Assembly (NCBI GenBank): GCA_022495005.1
Contig: JAGYXB010001797.1
Location: 1 to 64,000, forward strand
Length of the DNA: 64,000 nt
Source of the DNA: Rhyacophila brunnea
Lineage: Eukaryota; Arthropoda; Insecta; Trichoptera; Rhyacophilidae
Reading direction: 5' to 3'
The notes under the pieces are model-generated. The model was not told the origin of the DNA, did not search any database, and worked only from the letters and a program-made list of their open reading frames with translations. Position numbers and translations under genes: made by a program. Below, in pieces: positions 55,994 to 64,000 of the stretch; position 1 is the stretch's first letter, and every line of letters begins with the position of its first letter.

Positions 55994-56574
55994 TTTTTCT
56001 TGTTGATTATCCAGCCTAGTGCCTGCATGAAATCTATCATATAAGTCAGTTGCGACAGAAGAATCTCTCTGGACTGATTTGCCATCAGAAAGTCGTCTAA
56101 GTAAGTGACGATTCTCATACCCTTTCCCCGGAGGTGTTCGGCCACCCAGTTTGTTAACGAGGCAAACAGTCTTGGTGCTGCCGACAGTCCGAATGGAAGG
56201 CACGTGAATTGAAGGAGTTCTCCTTGGTAAACTAGCCGAAGAAATCGGCGATGTTGTATAGCTATAGGTACATGTAGGTACGCTTGGCTTAGGTCTATTT
56301 TTACTAACCAGTCTTCCCTTTGCAGGAATGTTGGGACCTTGAAATGTTGGAACAGTTTAAACGGCCATGGTTGTAGGAAACCGTTTAGGCGTTTTAGGTT
56401 GAAGACGGGCCGTTGACTGCCGTCTTGCTTCCTTACTAGGAACAGGGTTGAGAGGAAGCTTGGAGATGGTTCTGCCAATTCCAATACTCCTGATTCCTTC
56501 AGTTCCGCGATTTGTGAAGTGATCTCCGGCGATTGTCGCGTTTGGAAATCCTTCTGGAATTGCACGGAAGGCAT
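55984..56574 (-). CDS. DIRS reverse transcriptase domain
   Basis: Residues run MPSVQFQKDFQTRQSP, FLVRKQDGSQRPVFNLKRLN, DWLVKIDLSQAYLHVPIA, LQFTCLPFGLSAAPRLFASL and the catalytic MRIVTYLDDFLMANQ (YLDD box). Fits DIRS/Gypsy-type RT. The frame stops at 55984 after WIINKK; RNase H continues one base off. The start may lie a little upstream of 56574, since no clear initiation signal is seen. Confidence 0.9.
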   Translation of the reverse strand: MPSVQFQKDFQTRQSPEITSQIAELKESGVLELAEPSPSFLSTLFLVRKQDGSQRPVFNLKRLNGFLQPWPFKLFQHFKVPTFLQREDWLVKIDLSQAYLHVPIAIQHRRFLRLVYQGELLQFTCLPFGLSAAPRLFASLTNWVAEHLRGKGMRIVTYLDDFLMANQSREILLSQLTYMIDFMQALGWIINKKNLV

Positions 56575-56713
56575 TATTAGAGGGGGTTTCTTTATAAACG
56601 GAATACGGGTTCCCGTTATTATTTTTAATAATGGTGGTGGTGCACCCTTGGCCTGCTAGATTTCCTGGAAATGCTGGAGGCGTCCCCCTTTGAACGTGGT
56701 GAGGGAGACCCGG

Positions 56714-57791
56714 TCACCTGCGTCTTGGGTAAGTGCCCCTTGCACCACCTCGGTTATCTCTGGGAAAACCTCGGTTGGATGGGCGTGGGCCTCTTGGCAG
56801 GCCACCCCTAACCTGGTCTGGTATCCTCCTCGTATATCCCTGCCTCCGAAAGGTGTCCTTGCGTCCACCTGACGAAGTGCTAGGTTGACTCTCCCTGACC
56901 TGGTCAACCACTTTGGTGGTCTGATCGAAGACCTTCTCCCGACCCCCACCTCTCTCTAGGAATACCGCCAGTTTATCTTTATTGAAGATGTGTTCGGCGC
57001 TAGGTGGGATCTTGCTAAGAGCCTCTCGGGTGAAGGTGTCTCTTATACCGGAGAGGATTTTCTTCCGCCTCGTCTGAACTAACTCTGCCCGCTTTCCACA
57101 AAGGATTCGGGTGACGTCCTCAGACACTTTGTTGAGTGCTGAAGAGGGCCCGAACTCCTTTACGACCGTCTCAAAAAGAGCCGTACCGATGATGTGGTCG
57201 CTGACAGAGTCGACCACTCGCTGCAACGCGTCCCGAATACACTCTTTTTGAGCAAGCATTGCATTTTGGAGGCCGGCAATCGTACGCTCCATTAAATGTA
57301 TTGTTTGCGATGAATGGTCGTAGGGGCGTAACTCATCGTTGAGTCCCAACTCAACGAAAGACGGGGCCGCCAAATATTGTTTTTGGGTTTCAGCGTAGCG
57401 AACCCCGCCCAATTATCTGTGTCGAACAGTTGGAGCCTGGTAAGTTCCGCTACCCGAGCTTTGTCTGGCGTCGGAAAAGCAGGCTCCTGAACTATAACGC
57501 TAAATACAGGCAACGGAATCCTGTTGGGTTTTTCCGCTGTCTCAGGCCTTGCGGGCGGCCGTAAAAAACTTACCGGAGAGTCGATGTTTACCATCGGATT
57601 CTGCGGAGTAGGCACCACTGCAGGCAGACACTGTTGGGTCAAGATTGAAAAAATTTGTGATACCTTGTTGTCCAGGGATCTAACTGTTTCCCTTAGCTCA
57701 CCCACTGGATCTTCCAACAGCAATTCCGATTCATTCGAGTCGGTCTCCATCGCTAGTCCCTCCGCGACGTTACTGGCTTCATTACGCTCCA
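56714..57791 (-). pseudogene. DIRS gag-like ORF, one frameshift
   Basis: Likely start at MERNEASNVAEGLAMETDSN (57791), with ELRETVRSLDNKVSQIFSIL as a coiled-coil stretch. A frameshift near 57410 joins DNWAG in one frame to VRYAETQKQYLAAPSFVELG in the next. The C-terminus is basic and arginine/glycine-rich, ending RGGARGTYPRRR at 56714. Its role is probably nucleocapsid-like packaging of element RNA. About 359 residues if the frame is bridged. Confidence 0.8.
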
Positions 57792-57865
57792 TTATTGCAC
57801 AATTTTCACAATTTAACTGCACTGAAAAAATTTTTTCGCTTTCGAACAAAGCAATACAATCAAAC

Positions 57866-58051
57866 AATTGAATACCAAAGACAAAGCACGCCGCGATACA
57901 AGCGTCAGTTCTGCCAGCCGGTAAAAAACAAGATGAACAACCAGAGAGGTAAATAATCGAGAAGAAAAGGGGGTAAAAAGGGGCCAGCGCAGAAGAACAC
58001 AAGGCAAAAATACGATCAACATCTCAAGGGACTTCAGAGTCAATAGCGAAT
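57866..58051. repeat. DIRS right inverted terminal repeat
   Basis: Inverse of 53456-53642, closing with CAATAGCGAAT. The gag start at 57791 lies just inside. Confidence 0.9.
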
Positions 58052-58087
58052 AATATAATATTTGCGATTCCGCGTACATAATATTAT
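58052..58087. repeat. Direct repeat flanking the DIRS element, right
   Basis: ATATTTGCGATTCCGCGTAC within a stretch that parallels 53413-53449. Confidence 0.75.
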
Positions 58088-58244
58088 TATATTTTTAATA
58101 ATAAATGAATTTGTATTTTATAACAAGCAACACCAGCCATAGTTGTATCGCGCGGTATATTCTACTTTACGTTACCAACATCTAATGTCACTGGAGAACT
58201 TTCGACTAGTTGAAATTCCAACAGTTTTACAAAAACACGGGAGT

Positions 58245-58410
58245 GGGGGGTCGCTGGCAGTTTGAACCTGGCACACATCTGACAGGTCGAAAAGTGTCCG
58301 TCTATGGGCGCAGCAGATTATCTACCAAAGATAACTGTATGGCCGCCATTACGTATTAACTGGCATGTTCAACCTCTTACGAAAACTGTCCGTCTGTGGC
58401 CGTCTATTGG
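58245..58410. mobile_element. Small TIR element, family F, copy 2
   Basis: Contains CAGTTTGAACCTGGCACAC at the left and CATGTTCAACCTCTTACGAA then ACTGTCCGTCTGTGGCCG at the right, the inverse of the 51431 element's left end. Confidence 0.5.
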
Positions 58411-58449
58411 TTATGTAAAAGATCAGAATTATTATGTTATAAGATCACT

Positions 58450-58740
58450 TTTGATAAGTTGTTTGATACCACTTTAATCGAAGATGGGAGAGAAATGTCT
58501 TAGAGAGTTATGAGTTTTAAAATTGGAATGTTGTGGTAACTACATAAAGTTTATATTACTTTTTCAATACTACCGGGTATGCAGACAGAAAGACCATTGT
58601 CCGCAAAAAGAGTTAATGATGCCATCTAGTGGAGAACTTTGTAAGCTATTGGAGACCGTCTACATTGGCAAAGTGTGGACACTGGCATTAGATGGCATAA
58701 TTAGAAAAAAATAATAAAAATCATTGTCCAAACACTGACC
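58450..58740 (+). other. Possible fragment of a transposase, unrecognised
   Basis: Reads VCRQKDHCPQKELMMPSSGE then LCKLLETVYIGKVWTLALDG in one frame (58523-58714). It has coding-like texture but no motif that can be named. It may be the downstream part of the 49988 transposase separated by later insertions; speculative. Confidence 0.3.
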
Positions 58741-59003
58741 TCGGGAAGAAAACATTGAAATTCAAAAGATAGATCATTATCACAAACATTTGACTAGGAA
58801 AATATTATAGTAAGTATATAATATGTAATTATTTTTTTTCCAAAACTATATAACTAGTTTGAATTGTGAATGTAATTAATATTAAATTAACATGTGAGAT
58901 AACTAGTTTAAGTTTTTCACTTAATTTCAAAACTGAATTAATGTGACAATGATTATTCTTTTCGCTTACCCTTCACCAATGTGCCAACAGAAAATTGATT
59001 TAA

Positions 59004-59385
59004 GGGGGATGCTTATACTATCAGAGGCGAAAAGAGGCACCTAACGGAAAAATACGAAGCTTGAAATTTGAGATTTTTTTTTGATAATTTACAATTTAAA
59101 CTATAGTAATTAATAAATATGTATCTGAAAACACTAAAAATATTTTTAATTTTTTTTTAATTTAAAAATAAACTGGCAATTGTAAAAAAATGTGAATTCG
59201 TTGCATGGTCAAATCTTATTATTACATTATATTTTATGGCCATATTTATTATTAAAATTTAGTTTATAAAGTTTTAGATTTTTTGACGTTTAGAATTTTG
59301 ACTAATTCATCGTTTTAATATTTTTTATATATATTTTAAAAAACATCCATTTTTATAAAAATATAAATGTGTATAACTTATTAAT
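59004..59385. mobile_element. TTAA long-TIR family, left-arm copy
   Basis: TTAA at 59000-59003, then GGGGGATGCTTATACTATCA and the shared left arm to about 59385 (CATCCATTTTTATAAAAATA). The right arm is absent. Confidence 0.75.
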
Positions 59386-59639
59386 ATTACTATATTACTT
59401 TTTGGCGAAGATCAGTGTGCAAGGAATCCACCGTGCTCTAAACATATCTTATACAATATAATATTTCACAATATTTGTGAAGATGACATTCTTTATTGAA
59501 CATACATAATTTTAAAACACCTCCGAAACACACCTGTTGGATTAATATGGCACCGGACAGGACTTGAAGCTGTATTCCGGCCAAGCTGCGAAGCCCAATG
59601 ACCAATATAAGTGAATTTCGGATAGTTAATTACGCCGTA

Positions 59640-59717
59640 ATTAGATAGATGACTAAATTGGTAAAGCACATCAGCCAGAATCCGGTGTATACAGGTTCGA
59701 ATCCTGTCTGGCGTCAT
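59640..59717 (+). mobile_element. tRNA-like sequence, probably a SINE head
   Basis: A-box-like TAAATTGGTAAAGC and B-box CAGGTTCGAATCCTG at tRNA spacing, with a 5-bp T-arm stem. A 7-bp acceptor stem cannot be paired with the available 5' sequence, so a functional tRNA is unlikely. Confidence 0.5.
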
Positions 59718-59719
59718 AT

Positions 59720-62572
59720 TTTTTCAAGCACCAATGTATCTGAGGTGTTTTCTAATAATGTAAGTATTAGGTATGTTATGGTGAGTATTGTCGTGTCCTG
59801 TCACGCATTCTCTTAGCATAGGCATAAATACAATATTGTCTTACACTGGCCGGCTTTAAATGCTTTTATTAACAGAATTTAAATACAATAAAAAAACAGA
59901 ATACATGTTGCAGTTTTTAAGTTCATCAGCTGAATGCAGAGCCCCAAGTCTTATGTCGGTGTTATCATATTGTAAGATACTCCAAAATCAAACGGCGTCC
60001 TAACTAGTTATCTTCGTGAAGCGCACGTGGCATATGTCCTGGTGGATTATGGCACATCCATCGACATTAGGGTGTGTGGAAAATGATGTGGTGTATGAGG
60101 ACAAAAAAATGACATTATCGTGACATTAGTATCATACAGTTGTCTTCAATCTCTGTTTCTACGGTTACCTATGTACCTAGGTGCTGGGAAAATTCTAGGA
60201 AGGCAATTATCCACTTTAGTTGCTTCAACAGGGATCAATATTGCAGGCTTCAATATGGATAAATTTGTATTAAATACGATGTCCAGTTCCACTTTTGACT
60301 AATTTTTATTATTTTTGGTGGTGACAACTGACAGATGATTTTGATGTCAACTTAGGTACAACAAGCATTCATAGACTATAATATTACCGGCCGAAAAACA
60401 ATATTAAATTAATTTTATTTATACGCTGTCATTTGAAACGATAAAATGAATAATTAATACTCATAATTTTATTTATTGGTTGTCTTGATATTGAACGTAC
60501 GTGGTAGGTAGTAAAATTGAGATTTTTAAAGTTTAACTAGAGTTGAATATCAGCTTGCTTGTCATTAATAATTAATGTCCAAACGAAATATTTATGCACG
60601 CAGGAGATCTATACACTGAAAGCCATCAATTTTTCAAATAAATAGGTAATATATAGTGACATTAGAGTGGTGAGAATTGCTTTTTGAGACAGCTTTGACT
60701 GTGTGAAGAGCTTCGCAAAGGATCTTTTGATGACACATCTATAAAAATACATACAGGTGCTTGTCAAATTGAAGCACGAATAATATGTTAGATTGGGGTA
60801 CACGTCTTAATATGGAGAAGAGGTAGGAAGGAAGCATTAAAGCCGGGTTTGCTGTCTTACGAGACTCTTTTGACAGGACCATCCATACAGATGCGGTTGT
60901 TTATTTTTCGGGATATTTTGACGGGATACTTAGTGAAAATACAAAATTGCGAATTTTTCGCGTAATTAATGGAAAAACAATAAAAAAATACATGAAAACA
61001 ACATTGCAACATGCAATATTTGGTGTTAAAACTCAAAATCAAATTTTTAGCTTAATATAAGAAATAAAAATAAAAAAATTTATGTTAAAAGTTTAAATAA
61101 ATATACCTAATTGTATACACTTAATAAAATAATGTTAAAGCAAATTTAATGGTTCAAGTATTAAGTCACTAAATTAAAAATAATAATATCTCTCATGAAA
61201 TAATCTCGAAAACAAAAAAAGCACGTGCCCAAACTTAAGCCAATAATAGATTGATGACCTTATAAAAAGTTAAAAAAGTTGGTTGGGTGGTTCTAGTTGA
61301 CGTTCATCAAATATTTCATATCAAATATCTCACGCACTATATGAGAAAAAAAAATTTAAAAGTATGCAGAATCGCGCATTGGCTATGCGACAAGAGATTT
61401 CACTAAAAAAAAATTTTAAGCCCACGCAGTCAGGTTTTGCATACAAACTTAAAAATTAAATAGCGCACTCAATATAAGTGAAAAGGCAAAAAAGAATCGT
61501 GCACTAACGTTTACTACCGACGTGCTTACGAATTTTACGATAAGTATGATAATTATCGTAAAATTTAATGAGGTTGCCGGCGACATGTTGCCAGTGTGGA
61601 CCCGGCATAATGTCCTACGGTCAGGCGTAGCAAGGTATTTTTGCGCCCTTTACGTAACACAAAACTTTTACCTATACTAGGTAGGTAGGTATCTATACAT
61701 ATTAAGTTCACCTGCGTCCGGTTACAAATAAGAATACTAATTTATTAATTAAATAACTCATAATATATATTTTTTATACGGTCCCAATTCAAAGGCTTAC
61801 AAAGGGCTCATGTCTACTGAATAGTTATATTATTGTTATTTTTCATGAAAGTTGGTATCTGCACAATGCGAGTTCTCTCCATATTTTAAAATCAAATGTT
61901 CATTTTCCAAAACTACTGATATTTTATTGAATAATATACCCAAATCAAAGAGATTGGGAGGAGTCCAAACTCTTTGACCCAAATCTACTTAAATCTCTTT
62001 GAATCACCAGATTTTTTTTGTCAAAATCAACTGTAATTTTAAATTTTGACCTGGCAGTACTGGCTTTTAGTGTTGCCATATCTACTGAAATTTCAGTAGA
62101 TCAACTGATATTTTTTGCCAATATACTGAATTTTTGATTTTTTTTTCGAAATTCAAGAAATCTACTGATATTTGTGTTTCTCCATAATTGTAAATTAACT
62201 GATAATTCTTTTAATAATAAACTTGAAATGATTGACGCATGATCTTTTTTGATGTTATACACTTCTAAATTGACATAAAAAGCATTGAAACTCTACCCAA
62301 GAGCGCCATTTTACCCATTAATATCATCATTGTTTACAATAAATTAATATTATTAGTTATTGTTATTCTTATTAGTTTTAAATCATATCTAATAAACCAC
62401 AATTTTCAAAATCTACTGATATTTTATGAAATCTACTGAATTTTTTGTCAAAATCTATTGAAATTTTAAATTTTGACTTGGCAGCACTGCTGGCTTTAGT
62501 TCTTAAATTTTGACAGATGGCGTTGGTCGTGTTACCTGCTTAATCTTACTTAATTATAATTATTAGCACGTG
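59720..62572. other. Largely unannotated stretch
   Basis: A short open frame (60120-60302) reads GKILGRQLSTLVASTGINIA then GFNMDKFVLNTMSSSTFD; its texture is protein-like but the family is not recognised. A duplicated block of about 65 bp occurs near 62009 and 62439 (TTTAAATTTTGACYTGGCAG then ACTG). No other gene is seen. Confidence 0.4.
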
Positions 62573-62663
62573 ATGATCTCTTCTGAATCTGATTTTAGTA
62601 TTTCTGGGTCGGAGTACATTCCTGACATGTCTGCGAGTGAAGGTAGCAGCGTTGAAACTAATG
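62573..62663 (+). CDS. Possible first coding exon of an unknown gene
   Basis: ATG at 62573 opens 30 codons plus one base: MISSESDFSISGSEYIPDMS then ASEGSSVETN. It ends at the strong donor ATG|GTAAGTAAGC. Ser/Glu/Asp-rich N-termini of this type occur in many insect nuclear and transposon-derived proteins. No second exon was found downstream, where a family-E MITE follows at 62905. Confidence 0.35.
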
Positions 62664-62904
62664 GTAAGTAAGCATTTATGAACCATAATAAGCTATGCAA
62701 GCATTTTGAGGTTATGTCGTATGTCAGTCGGATATTTCGGAAGGTTCGTATCATTCAAATTGAATCAAACAAACGGTTTGATTTGTTGAATTTGGGAACG
62801 TTTGGCAGAATGTCCACGGGAACGCTTTTCTGACGACTAATTTGTGTTGACAGTACTCAAAATTAATTCAATATCATATTAGTCTCAATAGAAAACTAAC
62901 TTAA

Positions 62905-63454
62905 TGCCAGCGCTCCATTGGCGAGCCAAAAGTCCGAGGACAATAAATCGTCTGATTTGTCTATGCCCTGCTACTGATCAACGAACGAATAAAAAAGTCG
63001 AGCTGTCAAAAGTCAAAAGTTGCGATTATCGTAATGTCTTCCGATAATCCTATAATTTTGTGTTATTTATATGTAGACTTGCATAAAATAATATAGCAGT
63101 GAAAACAACACAAGTTTTACGTTTTATTTTATGAATTTCATAAATACAAATAAAAAAATAATTGGTAAATCTCTCATTTTCTAATGTGTACATTAACAAA
63201 TTAATCAATGAAAATGTTTAAAACAATTACAGTTTTTTTTGCGGTCCGAATAATTGCGTATTAATGTCAAAACGTATTTGCATAGCGATCGACGGACGAA
63301 GTCTGGCAACTCGGAGGGTAAAATATCAAACATGTTTGAAATCCAACGAGCCTGGTCTGCGGATTAAAAAGTCCGCAGACCTGGGGTGCTCCACGCGAAA
63401 AAAAAGTCCGAAGACTGTAAATCGTCTGACTTGCGTGCCAATGGAGCGCCGGCA
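62905..63454. mobile_element. PIF-like MITE, family E, copy 4, complete
   Basis: 550 bp with TGCCAGCGCTCCATTGGCGA and GCCAATGGAGCGCCGGCA ends and TAA on both sides (62902-62904, 63455-63457). Subterminal AAGTCCG and CTGTAAATCGTCTGACTTGC blocks are conserved among copies. No coding capacity; short ORFs inside are TIR shadows. Confidence 0.9.
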
Positions 63455-63816
63455 TAAGAAGAAAAGAAAGTAAGAAAAGAAAGAAGGTAAGAAATTCTAA
63501 CCTATCGTCGCTACAATAACACAAATTTAACAAACTGTCGTATTCATTTATTTTAAATGTACAAAATATAAATAATGCTTCATGAATAGGTAGCTATTTA
63601 GTTCATTTATAACATTTACAGAAAAAAAATTAAAAATTACTTTTGCCTAAAGCTTTTCATAATCGCCCACTCGTTTGATTGTTTTCATGTCGACAGTATG
63701 ATAGTGTGACGACAATCGAACATATTAAATTGATAAAATTCGTTAGGTAATATAAAACCTGATCATTCCGGGTTGATTTAACACAGTTTGTAGTTTAGAA
63801 ACTCCGTTACAAAATG

Positions 63817-64000
63817 TAAATAAAATGAAAATAAATTCTTGGTCCTGGCCTCCTCCAACAGCTCCCTCCACCTGTCCCTATCCAGTGTGGCCGCTTTCCA
63901 ATTCGGTACCCCCAGAATGCGGCAGTCACTGGCAGCTCCATCCAACCAGCGATTCTTTGGCCTGCCTCTTTGCTGATTGCTGGACATCACTCTCTTTGCC
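63817..64000 (-). pseudogene. 3' end of a non-LTR retrotransposon, running off the right edge
   Basis: Minus strand from the edge: QQRGRPKNRWLDGAASDCRI then LGVPNWKAATLDRDRWRELL and EEARTK. This is the C-terminal tail found after RT in insect non-LTR elements and parallels VNWEERALDRDAWKNVVQSA at 19.0 kb. The rest lies outside the window. Confidence 0.8.

Larger units (their letters stand above)
53456..58051 (-). mobile_element. DIRS-like tyrosine-recombinase retrotransposon, near complete (4.6 kb)
   Basis: Inverted terminal repeats of about 185 bp (53456-53642 and 57866-58051), beginning ATTCGCTATTGACTCTGAAG at each end. An internal complementary region lies just inside the left ITR. Minus-strand order: gag-like, RT, RNase H, tyrosine recombinase. 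This is the layout of DIRS1-group elements, which insert by recombinase from a circular form rather than by integrase. Only about four frameshifts separate it from open frames, so it is young or recently inactivated. Confidence 0.93.

Overview
This is a eukaryotic window: AT-rich, intron-bearing, and dense with insect-type mobile DNA, including tRNA-derived SINEs, non-LTR retrotransposon fragments, many MITEs and a DIRS-type element. TTAGG-like runs and short TAGGTA/TACCTA repeats fit an insect, perhaps a hemipteran such as an aphid; that guess is weak. No bacterial genes, operons or CRISPR arrays were seen.

Layout. 1-12.3 kb, minus strand: the 5' two thirds or so of an amino-acid transporter of the Aa_trans superfamily (SLC32/36/38, AVT1-like). 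It has at least nine exons and every splice junction keeps frame; it runs off the left edge. Its introns hold MITEs whose target-site duplications (TSDs) can be read exactly. 12.3-30 kb: repeats without a convincing host gene, with two spectacular nests. In one, a 678-bp-arm hairpin is broken by a 5'-truncated retrotransposon that is itself broken by a Mutator-like foldback. In the other, a hAT-like element holds a second MITE that holds a PIF/Harbinger-like palindrome.

30-47.6 kb, minus strand: a predicted, unrecognised gene assembled from in-phase exons. It has a non-coding first exon at 47.5 kb, a Kozak-like ATG at 45,280, three tandem copies of a Q/P-rich 69-codon exon (363-bp repeat), and at the 3' side five tandem phase-1 micro-exons of 36-60 bp. 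In that last array the introns of the repeat units are alike while the exons are not; this is the most interesting signal in the window. A hAT transposon with a decayed transposase and exact 8-bp TSD lies inside its second intron.

47.7-64 kb: repeats again. These are a 92-bp GC-rich tandem repeat, PIF-like MITEs (one inserted in another copy of itself), long-TIR TTAA-flanked (piggyBac-like) elements, a decayed MULE/NOF-like transposase, a nearly complete DIRS-like tyrosine-recombinase retrotransposon (53.46-58.05 kb) with inverted terminal repeats and internal complementary region, a possible first exon of a further gene at 62.6 kb, and the 3' end of a non-LTR element at the right edge.

The two host-type genes show no functional link. 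All gene models rest on splice signals and reading phase read by eye.
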